Positions 53,206 through 62,359 of a stretch of DNA of 64,000 nt are shown here, one piece after another. Both the position numbers and the translations under genes were made by a program. A model generated the notes under the pieces. That model did not search any database, was not told where the DNA came from, and worked only from the letters and a program-made list of their open reading frames with translations. The DNA comes from Microthrixaceae bacterium (GTDB lineage: Bacteria; Actinomycetota; Acidimicrobiia; Acidimicrobiales; Microtrichaceae): assembly GCA_020637215.1 (NCBI GenBank), contig JACJWI010000010.1:34938-98937 (forward strand), read 5' to 3'. Positions within the stretch are counted from its first letter, which is position 1, and each line of letters opens with the position of its first letter.

Positions 53206-53649
53206 ATGGTGGAGAAGAGGGAATCGAACAGCGACGCTCGGACAGCTACTCGTCGGACAGGTACCCGTCGGGCAGCGGCGATCCTCACGTCGATCGCGAT
53301 GCTGACCGCCGGCACACTTCTGGTCACCACCGGAACAGCAGGCGCCAGCAATGGCGGCTCGGTCATGTGCGTCAATCAGGCACCGGTCGTCGGAGTCTGG
53401 GTAAACGTGCAAGGCGGCCGCAGCGGCTGGGCCGGTCGCAGCGGAAGCGGGTTCCAACAGGGATGGAGCTACAACACCCAGGGCCGCCCGTACTCGCTGA
53501 CGGTCGGGTGCGGAGGCAGTCCGGCTCGATGGGCGAGCTCGAGCTCCACAACCAGCTACTCACGGGACTGGACCCACATCATGTGCTACCCAGGTTGGGT
53601 GTACGGCGGAGCTTCGTTGGCGATTCACGATCGGTGCTTCAAGGGCTGA
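53206..53649 (+). CDS. Small secreted Cys-containing protein
   Basis: 147 residues from an ATG with AGGAGG nine bases upstream. A strongly positive N-tail (MVEKRESNSDARTATRRTGTRR) and a hydrophobic run AAAILTSIAMLTAGTLLVTT end with an Ala-x-Ala-like site TGTAGA-S, so it is exported. The mature 100 residues are rich in Gly, Ser and Trp with four Cys (in VMCVN, VGCGG, IMCYP, DRCFK), suited to two disulfides. I do not recognise the family. It is a single gene with its own strong ribosome site, divergent from the MoxR gene. Confidence 0.75.
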   Translation: MVEKRESNSDARTATRRTGTRRAAAILTSIAMLTAGTLLVTTGTAGASNGGSVMCVNQAPVVGVWVNVQGGRSGWAGRSGSGFQQGWSYNTQGRPYSLTVGCGGSPARWASSSSTTSYSRDWTHIMCYPGWVYGGASLAIHDRCFKG

Positions 53650-53732
53650 TCCTGGATCGCCATCGCCTGGCCGGGCCGTCGTCCGGTCCATACCAACCGA
53701 GCGGTGTTGCCCCGAGCAACGCAACCGGTGAA

Positions 53733-53757
53733 CACCCCCTCGAAGCCGATGGGGGTG
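53733..53757 (+). terminator. Hairpin after the secreted protein gene
   Basis: CACCCCC (53733-53739), an 11-base loop, then GGGGGTG (53751-53757). It is 84 bases after the stop and precedes the cstR operator; a terminator role is possible but there is no T-run. Confidence 0.35.
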
Positions 53758-53823
53758 CTCGCCGCGCCACCGACTCGGCCGTTCGGTGCTGGCTGGCACC
53801 AGGGGATTCCACCCTGCCCCCTA

Positions 53824-53837
53824 TACCCCTCCGGGTA
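53824..53837 (+). promoter_or_regulatory. CstR-type operator upstream of cstR
   Basis: TACCC, CTCC, GGGTA (53824-53837), followed by a second GGGTAC at 53841. It resembles the ATACCCC...GGGTAT operator of CsoR/CstR repressors and lies 17 bases before the cstR ATG, as expected for autoregulation. Confidence 0.65.
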
Positions 53838-53854
53838 CCGGGTACACTGGGCTG

Positions 53855-54124
53855 ATGGAGCTTCCCGAGGAGACCGTCGCCGACCTGAACAAGCGCCTGC
53901 GCCGGATCGAGGGCCAGGTGCGCGGGCTGCAGCAGATGCTGACCGACGAGCGCGACTGCCGCGACATCGTGACCCAGCTCTCGGCGGCCACCAAGGCCCT
54001 GGAGCAGGTCGGGTTCCACCTGGTGGCGGCCGGCCTGACGTGGTGCCTGGAGAACCCCGAGCGCTCGGCCGCCGAGGGCTACGAGCTGGCCGACGTCCAG
54101 AAGCTGTTCACCAAGCTCGCCTGA
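53855..54124 (+). CDS. cstR: CsoR/RcnR-family repressor, CstR-like persulfide sensor
   Basis: 89 residues of the all-helical DUF156 fold: LNKRLRRIEGQVRGLQQMLTDERDC followed by LSAATKALEQVGFHLVAAGLTWCL. The two family cysteines are Cys35 and Cys64. Copper-binding CsoR has a His four residues before the second Cys; here that position (60) is Gly, so copper sensing is unlikely and the Cys pair fits persulfide/polysulfide sensing as in CstR. An operator overlaps its promoter and another two stand by the cstB gene. Substitution pattern seen in sequence; sensing mode is inference. Confidence 0.88.
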   Translation: MELPEETVADLNKRLRRIEGQVRGLQQMLTDERDCRDIVTQLSAATKALEQVGFHLVAAGLTWCLENPERSAAEGYELADVQKLFTKLA

Positions 54125-54152
54125 GCCCCCGTCACCCGCCCCGTCCGAGCTC

Positions 54153-54194
54153 TGTCCCGCACAGACGCGGTGATCACCGCGTCCGTGCGGGACA
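54153..54194. repeat. Palindrome type C, 21-bp arms, one mismatch, no loop
   Basis: TGTCCCGCACAGACGCGGTGA (54153-54173) is complementary to 54174-54194 apart from one A/C position; the centre is TGATCA. It lies between the convergent ends of cstR (+) and the 54-residue protein gene (-). The same core occurs at 57613. Confidence 0.85.
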
Positions 54195-54223
54195 AAGCGG
54201 GGTCAGGGTCAGGGAAAGCGGGG

Positions 54224-54388
54224 TCAGCGGCGGCGGCCGAAGATCCCCCGGCGGGTCGATCCCCCACCGCCGGCGCCACACTGGCACCGGTCCGCCTCGG
54301 GCACGTGGCCCAGGACCTGTTCCACGTGGGCGCCGCACCCGGCCCAGGTCGGTCGCCCACACTGCTTGCACGTCGTTGCTCTGCACAT
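54224..54388 (-). CDS. 54-residue Cys-rich protein, persulfide-module member
   Basis: Too short for usual length cutoffs. The reverse strand from ATG 54388 reads MCRATTCKQCGRPTWAGCGA HVEQVLGHVPEADRCQCG, then a Gly/Arg end (GGGGSTRRGIFGRRR). Six Cys are present: Cys2, Cys7, Cys10, Cys18, Cys35 and Cys37. The opening MCRAxTCKxCGxxTWAGCGxHV is a motif I recall as common in short actinobacterial proteins of unknown function. Its start codon lies inside a CstR-type operator (54387-54402), and it diverges from cstB, so it should be repressed with it. Metal binding or persulfide carriage are possible roles; neither is shown. Confidence 0.75.
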   Translation of the reverse strand: MCRATTCKQCGRPTWAGCGAHVEQVLGHVPEADRCQCGAGGGGSTRRGIFGRRR

Positions 54389-54402
54389 ACCCCATAGGGT
54401 AT
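54387..54402. promoter_or_regulatory. CstR-type operator 1 in the cys-protein/cstB divergent region
   Basis: ATACCCCATAGGGTAT, six-base arms ATACCC and GGGTAT around CATA. It fits the CstR operator pattern known from Staphylococcus and includes the first base pairs of the small gene's start codon. Confidence 0.8.
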
Positions 54403-54411
54403 CATGTCATC

Positions 54412-54425
54412 TACCCCGAGGGGTA
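54412..54425. promoter_or_regulatory. CstR-type operator 2 in the cys-protein/cstB divergent region
   Basis: TACCCCGAGGGGTA, a perfect palindrome nine bases after the first operator. Two adjacent sites would let CstR tetramers cover the shared promoter. Confidence 0.75.
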
Positions 54426-54432
54426 CCCACCC

Positions 54433-54486
54433 CCGCTTTGTAGTGCGAGATCCAGGCAAACACCTGGATCTCGCACTACAGAACGG
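54433..54486. repeat. Palindrome family A, copy 3 (degenerate centre and ends)
   Basis: 18-bp perfect core arms (54439-54456 and 54463-54480) around CAAACA, with weaker outer pairs. It is inside the leader region of cstB, after the operators and 37 bases before the ATG, not at a gene end, so it cannot be simply a terminator there. Confidence 0.85.
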
Positions 54487-54522
54487 AGATTGGGCCCTCG
54501 AACCCGACCCACGGAGGCTCCG

Positions 54523-55902
54523 ATGATCTTCGAGCAGTACGAGCTCAGCTGCCTCTCGCAGTTCAGCTACCTGATCGGCGACGAGACCACAGGCCGAGCG
54601 GTCGTCGTCGACCCCCAACGCGACGTCAGCCAGTACCTCGCCGACGCCGCCACCCACGGGCTGACCATCGAGCGGGTCATCGAGACGCACTTCCACGCCG
54701 ACTTCCTGTCCGGGCACCTGGAGCTGGCCGATGCCACCGGCGCCACCATCTCGTTCGGCCCCGGCGCCGAGGCCGAGTTCCCCATCGACAACCTGTCCGA
54801 CGGCCAGATCCTCGACCTGGGCGAGGTGCGCCTCGAGGTCCGCCACACCCCCGGCCACACCCCCGAGTCGATCTCGATCGTCGTGTGGACCCACCCCGGT
54901 GACGAGGCGCCGTGGGCGGTGCTGACCGGCGACGCCCTGTTCATCGGCGACGTCGGCCGGCCCGACCTGCTGACCTCGATCGGATGGACCGCCGAGGACC
55001 TGGCCCGCAAGCTGTTCCGCTCGCTGCACGACCAGCTGCTGACCCTGCCCGACGACACCATCGTCTTCCCGTCCCACGGCGCCGGCTCCGCCTGCGGCAA
55101 GAACCTGTCGACCGCCAACCGCTCCACCATCGGCGAGCAGCGGCGAACCAACCCGGCCCTGTCGCCCATGACCGAGGACGCCTTCGTCGAGGCGGTGACC
55201 TCCGGCCAGCCCGTCGCCCCGCCGTACTTCGTGTTCGCGGCCACCACCAACCGCCGTGACCGCGACCTGCTCGACGAGGACGCCGCCACCCCACGCCTGT
55301 CGGTCGAGGAGGCGCTGCGCCTGGTCGAGGACGGCGCGGTGATGATCGACGGGCGCGACCCCGAGACCTTCGCCGTCGGCCACCTTGTCGGAGCGGTCAA
55401 CGTCGGGTTGGACGGCCGCTTCGCCGAGTACGCCGGCGATGTGGTCCGCCCCGACCAACCGGTGATCGTCATCACCGAGCCGGGACGCGAGGACGAGGCT
55501 CGCATCCGCCTGGCCCGCATCGGCTTCGACCACGTGGTCGGCGCGGTGGCCGACGTCGACGCGGTGCTCGCCAGCCACCTGGGCCTGGTCGGCGTCGCCG
55601 ACCGCCTGTCGCCCGACGAGGCGACCCGGGCGCTGGCCGACGAGTCCGGACGGGTGCAGCTCGTCGACGTCCGCAACCCCGGCGAGACCGTCGGCGGCGC
55701 GCTCCCGGGGGCGGTCAACGTTCCGCTCGCGTCGCTGCTCGACCGCATCGACGACCTCGACCCGACGATTCCGACCGTCGTGTACTGCGCCGGCGGCTAC
55801 CGGTCCTCGGTGGCCGCGTCGCTGCTGCGTTCACGCGGGTTCACCGGCGTCGCCGACATCCTCGGCGGCTACGACGCCGTCGCGGCCTCGGCCGCCGTGT
55901 GA
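54523..55902 (+). CDS. cstB: CstB-like persulfide dioxygenase-rhodanese fusion
   Basis: 459 residues. The N-terminal metallo-beta-lactamase fold has the Fe-binding motif THFHADFLSGH (His56, His58, Asp60), TPGHTPESISI and LTGDALFIGDVGRPDL, the pattern of ETHE1-type persulfide dioxygenases. Two rhodanese domains follow: the first (about 255-345, from ATPRLSVEEALRL) lacks a catalytic Cys in its loop, the second (about 360-459, with QLVDVRNPGETV) ends with the active loop VVYCAGGYRSS, Cys422. This is the CstB order: oxidise bound persulfide sulfur and make thiosulfate. GGAGG precedes the ATG and two CstR-type operators lie upstream, so it is likely induced by reactive sulfur species. Confidence 0.9.
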   Translation: MIFEQYELSCLSQFSYLIGDETTGRAVVVDPQRDVSQYLADAATHGLTIERVIETHFHADFLSGHLELADATGATISFGPGAEAEFPIDNLSDGQILDLGEVRLEVRHTPGHTPESISIVVWTHPGDEAPWAVLTGDALFIGDVGRPDLLTSIGWTAEDLARKLFRSLHDQLLTLPDDTIVFPSHGAGSACGKNLSTANRSTIGEQRRTNPALSPMTEDAFVEAVTSGQPVAPPYFVFAATTNRRDRDLLDEDAATPRLSVEEALRLVEDGAVMIDGRDPETFAVGHLVGAVNVGLDGRFAEYAGDVVRPDQPVIVITEPGREDEARIRLARIGFDHVVGAVADVDAVLASHLGLVGVADRLSPDEATRALADESGRVQLVDVRNPGETVGGALPGAVNVPLASLLDRIDDLDPTIPTVVYCAGGYRSSVAASLLRSRGFTGVADILGGYDAVAASAAV

Positions 55903-55924
55903 GCCGGAGTACCGCGGCCCGGGA

Positions 55925-56572
55925 TCAGCTGATCTCGAGCTTCTCCCGGCTCAGGGCGAACGCGTAAGAGGGCCTCGCGAACGCGCACCGCACACCGGAC
56001 TCCATCGACGTGCAGGTCACGGACCCGAGGCTCAGCGACTGCCCGTAGGGAAGGACCTTCCCGGGCATCACCGGCACGTCGCCTCCGCAGTAGCCCTGGG
56101 TCACCCCGTCATCTCCGACCTGGACGAAGCCGGCGACGAAGTCGAGCTCACAGGCCCCGTCGTCGGGCATCTCCCATGTGTGCTCGCCGATCATGCACGC
56201 CGCCCAGCCGTCCGGGCTCATGTCGCACCAGACGTTGCCGGTCGGGCTCCGGAAACCGAGGTGTCCGTACAGGTCGCCGCCGTTCTCGTCGGTGGTGTAC
56301 CCACTCGGATCGGCCGGCACCACCTTCCGGGGGGCGGTCGACGTCGACTCGTCCGACGGCGTCACCGAGGCCGCGCCTGTCGTCTCCGCCGATGGCGCGG
56401 AAGATGGCACTGTCGACGCGACCGTCGTGCTCGTCGAGGTCGCCGACCCTGACCCGCCCGAATCGTCGCCGCCGCACGACAGCAGGAACCCCGAGCACAC
56501 CACCAGGGCCAGCGTCAGGCCGGTTGGTCGCAGCCACTCGGCCGATGGACGAAGTCCTGTCGATCCCCTCAC
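55925..56572 (-). CDS. Exported lipoprotein of unknown function
   Basis: 215 residues from GTG 56572, preceded by GGAG with seven bases of spacing; longer frames extend upstream. N-terminus MRGSTGLRPSAEWLRPTGLTLALVVCSGFLLSC contains the lipobox ending at Cys33. A Thr/Ser/Ala-rich linker is followed by a small domain with six Cys and GYTTDENGGDLYGHLGF, SPTGNVWCDMSPDG, then ACMIGEHTWEMPDDGACEL. I do not recognise a family. Converges on cstB with 22 bases between the stops. Confidence 0.7.
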   Translation of the reverse strand: MRGSTGLRPSAEWLRPTGLTLALVVCSGFLLSCGGDDSGGSGSATSTSTTVASTVPSSAPSAETTGAASVTPSDESTSTAPRKVVPADPSGYTTDENGGDLYGHLGFRSPTGNVWCDMSPDGWAACMIGEHTWEMPDDGACELDFVAGFVQVGDDGVTQGYCGGDVPVMPGKVLPYGQSLSLGSVTCTSMESGVRCAFARPSYAFALSREKLEIS

Positions 56573-56709
56573 GGTGCCACTCCAGTCCGGCCCAGCGGCC
56601 GTGACCATCCTCGTCCGTACGGTCGGTGAGCTGGCGGACCCGCGCCAGCCTCTTGAGCCAGCTGTCGATGTTCCGGGCGGAAAAGGCCGAGCCACAGCCA
56701 ATCGCTCGC

Positions 56710-57585
56710 TCAGACAGCGACGACCGCTGCCCATCCGTCACGGTCGAGCTCGTTCGACGCGCCGAAGTTGGCGCCGACGGCAGCCAGCGCCCGGTCCGCC
56801 TGTCCCAGCGACGGGTCGGCCAGCAGCCCGCTGAGCACCAGGTGCCCGCCGGGGGCCACGGCCGCGGCCAGCTCCGGCCCCAGCGTCTCGATGATCGGGA
56901 TCAGCAGGTTGGCCAGCACCACGTCGAACGGTCCGTGATCGGCGGTCACCTCGGCCACCGGGCGCGACGACACCTCGACCGCCCGGTCGCTCACGCCGTT
57001 GAGCTCCGCGGTCCGGCCGGTGGCGGCCACCGCGGCCGGATCCACGTCGACCGCGACCAGTGACCCGGCTCCCAGCACCAGGGCGGCGACGCCCAGGACA
57101 CCGGTGCCGCTGCCGACGTCGAGCACCCGCGCCCCCGCCAGCTCGGCCCCGAGGCCCTCCAGCACTTCGAGGCAGAGCCGTGTGGTGGGGTGCGATCCGC
57201 TGCCGAACGCATGGGTGGCGTCGAGGACGATCTCGACACGCCCGGCATCGGCGGGATCAGCCGTCACCCACTCGGGCCGCAGCAGGAGCCGGTCCCCCAC
57301 CGCAACCGCGGTCGCGTGGTCGCGCCATGCGTCGTTCCACGACGGGTCCTGCTCGAGGACCTCGTAGGGCCCGTCGAGCTGGTCCAGCGCCAGGGCGGGC
57401 AGGTCCGCCACCAGCCGGAGCCGACCGCCGTCGCGCGCCAGCTCCGACACCGCCGAGGCCCCCAGCGAGAACAACCGGTCGGAGACCAGCTCGACGCCGG
57501 TCGAGCACCACGGCGTGTCCTCGGCATCGACGGCGACCACGACCCGGTCGTCACCGACCGACTCCGAGCCCTCTTCGGGTTCCAC
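56710..57585 (-). CDS. prmA: Ribosomal protein L11 methyltransferase-like (PrmA)
   Basis: 291 residues from GTG 57585. An N-terminal domain of about 110 residues (WCSTGVELVSDRLFSLGASAVSE) precedes a SAM domain with HAFGSGSHPTTRLCLEVLE, LDVGSGTGVLGVAAL and LANLLIPIIETLGPEL, the PrmA motif order (NILAxPL-like). It should trimethylate L11 lysines in the ribosome; other substrates cannot be excluded. The two upstream lines of context are a perfect 52-base palindrome and the divergent sdh operon. Confidence 0.88.
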   Translation of the reverse strand: MEPEEGSESVGDDRVVVAVDAEDTPWCSTGVELVSDRLFSLGASAVSELARDGGRLRLVADLPALALDQLDGPYEVLEQDPSWNDAWRDHATAVAVGDRLLLRPEWVTADPADAGRVEIVLDATHAFGSGSHPTTRLCLEVLEGLGAELAGARVLDVGSGTGVLGVAALVLGAGSLVAVDVDPAAVAATGRTAELNGVSDRAVEVSSRPVAEVTADHGPFDVVLANLLIPIIETLGPELAAAVAPGGHLVLSGLLADPSLGQADRALAAVGANFGASNELDRDGWAAVVAV

Positions 57586-57612
57586 ATCCCCACCCTGCCA
57601 CGCCTCACCCCA

Positions 57613-57664
57613 CGCTTTGTCCCGCACAGGCGCGGTGATCACCGCGCCTGTGCGGGACAAAGCG
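57613..57664. repeat. Palindrome type D/C, 26-bp perfect arms, no loop
   Basis: The arms 57613-57638 and 57639-57664 are fully complementary, centre TGATCA, containing CTTTGTCCCGCACAGGCGCG. It shares its core with the palindrome at 54153. It is in the divergent region between prmA and sdhC, 28 bases upstream of the prmA start, so it is not at gene ends. Confidence 0.9.
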
Positions 57665-57773
57665 GGAGTGGGACAGCGCGACGGTGCGGTTTGTGAGTGA
57701 CTCCTCAGGGACGGGTAGGTTCAGAGCGAACCGACCTGACGGTCGGTGACCCGCCGTCCAGGAGAGCACGGCC

Positions 57774-58526
57774 ATGACCCAGGCCATGGAACGCCGCGAG
57801 GGTGCGGACGCGCCCGACGTGAACGGGCCCCACCGGTCCAGCAGCAACCTCCTCATCGACTTCTGGCGCTCCGCCGTCGGCAAGAAGTGGGTGATGGCCC
57901 TCAGCGGTGTCGGACTGATGGGCTTCGTGTTCGCCCACATGTTCGGCAACCTCAAGATGTTCATGGGCCGAACCGCCTTCGACGCCTACGCCGAGGGCCT
58001 GCGATCGCTGCTCTATCCGATCATGCCGCACGGCTGGGTGCTGTGGGCCATGCGCATCGGCCTGATCGCCATGTTCGCGGCGCACATCGTCTCGGCCGCG
58101 CAGCTCACCGCCATGAACCGCCGGGCCCGCCCGATCCGCTACCAGTCCCCCCGGGACTACATCGCGGCGAACTTCGCGGCCCGCACCATGCGCTGGACCG
58201 GCATCATCGTCGCCCTCTACCTCCTGTACCACCTGGCGGATCTGACCTGGGGTTGGGTCAACCCCGACTTCGTCCACGGCGCCGCCTACGACAACCTCGT
58301 CGCCAGCCTCTCGGTCCCCTACGTGGCGGCCATCTACCTGGTCGGCAACATCGCCCTGGGCATCCACCTGTTCCACGGCGCCTGGTCGATGTTCCAGTCG
58401 ATGGGCATCAACAGCCCCCGCTACAACGGCGCCCGCAAGGCGTTCGCCGCCGGGTTCGTCGTCGTCACCATCGGCATGAACTGCGTGTTCGTCGTCGCCA
58501 TCCTGACCGGCTTCGTCGGCAGCTGA
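57774..58526 (+). CDS. sdhC: Succinate dehydrogenase cytochrome b558 subunit SdhC
   Basis: 250 residues, five predicted helices, typical of the single-subunit anchor with two b hemes. WVMALSGVGLMGFVFAHMFGNLKMF and LALGIHLFHGAWSMFQSMG carry the heme histidines; other His lie in HIVSAAQLTAMNRR and YHLADLTWGW. Start ATG 57774 is preceded by AGGAG. The first gene of sdhCAB, 18 bases ahead of sdhA. Confidence 0.95.
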   Translation: MTQAMERREGADAPDVNGPHRSSSNLLIDFWRSAVGKKWVMALSGVGLMGFVFAHMFGNLKMFMGRTAFDAYAEGLRSLLYPIMPHGWVLWAMRIGLIAMFAAHIVSAAQLTAMNRRARPIRYQSPRDYIAANFAARTMRWTGIIVALYLLYHLADLTWGWVNPDFVHGAAYDNLVASLSVPYVAAIYLVGNIALGIHLFHGAWSMFQSMGINSPRYNGARKAFAAGFVVVTIGMNCVFVVAILTGFVGS

Positions 58527-58544
58527 CCGCAGAGAGGAACCACC

Positions 58545-60473
<1,929 letters not shown>

Positions 60474-60487
60474 GCAGGGAGACCGAC

Positions 60488-61348
60488 GTGAACGACACCC
60501 CCGGGACCGACTCCCCCACCACCTCCGGCGCCGGATCGACCGGCACCGCCGCGGCGGCGCCGGCGAGCCACGCCAACATGTTGAACCTGAAGCTCAAGGT
60601 GTGGCGTCAGGCGGGACCCGACGTGCACGGGCACTTCGAGGACTACACGACGACCGTCGCCGATGACGCCTCGTTCCTCGAGATGCTCGACTACGTCAAC
60701 GAGGACCTGATCCGCAAGGGCGACGAGCCGATCAGCTTCGACCACGACTGCCGCGAGGGCATCTGCGGCACGTGCGGCGTGATGATCGACGGCCAGGCCC
60801 ACGGCCCGCAGAAGGGCACCGCCACCTGCCAGCTGCACATGCGGAAGTTCAACGACGGCGACGAGATCACCATCGAGCCGTGGCGCGCCGCCGGGTTCCC
60901 CATCATCAAGGACCTGGTGGTCAACCGGGCCGCGTTCGACCGCATCGTCGAGGCCGGCGGCTACATCACGGTCAACACCGGCGCCGCACCCGACGCCAAC
61001 GAGATCCCGGTGCCCAAGGAGGCGTCGGACTCGGCCATGGACGCCGCGGCGTGCATCGGCTGCGGTGCGTGCGTGGCCGCGTGCCCGAACTCGGCGGCCA
61101 ACCTGTTCACCTCGGCCAAGATCAACCACCTCAACCTGCTGCCGCAGGGCCAGGCCGAGCGCTACACCCGCACCGAGGCCATGGTCGAGACGATGGAGGA
61201 GTACTTCGGCTCCTGCACCAACTACGGGGAGTGCCAGGAGGCGTGCCCCAAGGAGATCTCGATCGACTTCATCGCCATGATGAACCGGGACTACGCCAAG
61301 TCGAAGCTGATGAACCTGCGCCGCCTCGGCCAGAAGAAGATCGGCTGA
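60488..61348 (+). CDS. sdhB: Succinate dehydrogenase iron-sulfur subunit SdhB
   Basis: 286 residues from GTG 60488, chosen because GGGAG is six bases upstream; GTG 60470 (overlapping the sdhA stop) is an alternative. The [2Fe-2S] ferredoxin part has CREGICGTCG and a later Cys, and the [4Fe-4S]/[3Fe-4S] part has CIGCGACVAACP and CTNYGECQEACP. N-terminal 30 residues are Ser/Thr/Ala-rich. The third gene of the sdh operon. Confidence 0.96.
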   Translation: MNDTPGTDSPTTSGAGSTGTAAAAPASHANMLNLKLKVWRQAGPDVHGHFEDYTTTVADDASFLEMLDYVNEDLIRKGDEPISFDHDCREGICGTCGVMIDGQAHGPQKGTATCQLHMRKFNDGDEITIEPWRAAGFPIIKDLVVNRAAFDRIVEAGGYITVNTGAAPDANEIPVPKEASDSAMDAAACIGCGACVAACPNSAANLFTSAKINHLNLLPQGQAERYTRTEAMVETMEEYFGSCTNYGECQEACPKEISIDFIAMMNRDYAKSKLMNLRRLGQKKIG

Positions 61349-61380
61349 CCCACCCCCCTTCACCCCGCGGTTCACCCCGG

Positions 61381-61429
61381 GTTCTGACGACAAGTCACGA
61401 CACTGGCGGTACTCAACTGTCACGAGAAC
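61381..61429. repeat. 49-base intergenic repeat, copy 1
   Basis: GTTCTGACGACAAGTCACGA...AGAAC. Ends GTTCT/AGAAC are complementary (with GG/CC flanks in copy 1), the interior is only partly so. It is repeated at 61452 with 45 of 49 positions the same. Between sdhB and the lipoprotein. Confidence 0.85.
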
Positions 61430-61451
61430 CCGCGCGTCCCGTCGACCCACT

Positions 61452-61500
61452 GTTCTGACGACAAGTCACGACAACAGCGGTACTCAACTGTCATGAGAAC
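61452..61500. repeat. 49-base intergenic repeat, copy 2
   Basis: Second copy 71 bases after the first; changes at four positions. Just before the lipoprotein gene start at 61536, inside its probable leader or promoter. Confidence 0.85.
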
Positions 61501-61535
61501 CCGCGGGTCCCTGCGGTCGGTACCATCGCCGGTCG

Positions 61536-62036
61536 ATGACCCCTGCGCCCCCGCCCCGTTCCACCCGCCGTTCCGCAGCCCGTTCGCGCCGCGTCCTGGG
61601 CGTGGGTCTGGTCGCCCTCGCTGCGCTGGTTCCAGCAACCGCGGCGTGCAGCAACGACGACACCGTCGAAGCCGACGGGCCCACCTCGTCCACCACCGTC
61701 ACGACCATGGACCCGAACGCGGTGACGACCATCCCCGACATGGGCAACGTCGTCGGCCCCGTCGGCAGCTGCCTGGGCGCGGCGGCCAAGTTCACCAACC
61801 TGGTGCAGGGCGTGCTCGAGGGAGGCGAGGGCGCCAAGCGCTCCCAGGAGGCGGCCGAGCAGCTCAAGGCCGAACTCCCCGCTGAGCTCGACGACGACGC
61901 GGACGTGGTCGCTGCCAAGTTCGGCGAGATCGCGGCCCGGGGCGGAGCGCTCACCGACGCGGACGTCAACGACCCGGCCTACAACGCCGCCAGCGCCGCG
62001 CTCTCGGCCTACTTCGCCAAGAACTGCCAGGGCTGA
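61536..62036 (+). CDS. Small exported lipoprotein of unknown function
   Basis: 166 residues: Arg-rich N-tail, hydrophobic GVGLVALAALVPATAAC with lipobox Cys38, Thr/Asp linker, then a helical domain (CLGAAAKFTNLVQGVLEGGEGAKRS, with a final Cys in AKNCQG). Two Cys beyond the lipobox could pair. I do not recognise a family. Codirectional with sdhB but separated by the two 49-base repeats, so probably its own unit. Confidence 0.7.
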   Translation: MTPAPPPRSTRRSAARSRRVLGVGLVALAALVPATAACSNDDTVEADGPTSSTTVTTMDPNAVTTIPDMGNVVGPVGSCLGAAAKFTNLVQGVLEGGEGAKRSQEAAEQLKAELPAELDDDADVVAAKFGEIAARGGALTDADVNDPAYNAASAALSAYFAKNCQG

Positions 62037-62265
62037 GACAACGCCGGGGTTCCGAACGCCGGTGGGTAGTTCTGCCTCTGTTCGCCCGTCCCGCTCCCCC
62101 TTACCGTGACCACCAGTTCGACTGGCCCAGCGGCCAGAGGTTCGGTGGGAACCAAGGAGGGAGACGGGGGCGATGCCCGGCTCCGTAGGGAGATGTTGCG
62201 GCTGCGGTCGGCCAAGCGCCACCGCAGTCGCTTCATTTTTCGGCCCCGAGATCCCCTCCCCGACG

Positions 62266-62315
62266 GTTCTGTAGTGCGAGATCCAGGCGTTCGCCTGGAT
62301 TTCGCACTACAGAAC
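62266..62315. repeat. Palindrome family A, copy 4 (24-bp arms, one mismatch)
   Basis: Arms 62266-62289 and 62292-62315 around TT, sequence as copy 1 with one C to T change in the right arm. It lies in the 323-base gap 62037-62359 between the convergent lipoprotein and DUF7064-like genes; the rest of that gap shows nothing convincing. Confidence 0.9.
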
Positions 62316-62359
62316 GGGAAGGGTCGGGTGCGCGAAGGGCGTCAGGGGCGCAAGGGGTG

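Noticed and set aside
54170..54397. 75-residue + strand frame downstream of cstR
   Set aside because: It is antisense to the 54-residue Cys-rich gene, starts in a palindrome and has no family features.
62174..62276. 33-residue + strand frame MPGSVGRCCGCGRP... in the gap before palindrome copy 4
   Set aside because: It has a good AGGAGG upstream but the spacing is long, the frame ends inside the palindrome, and no conservation can be seen.
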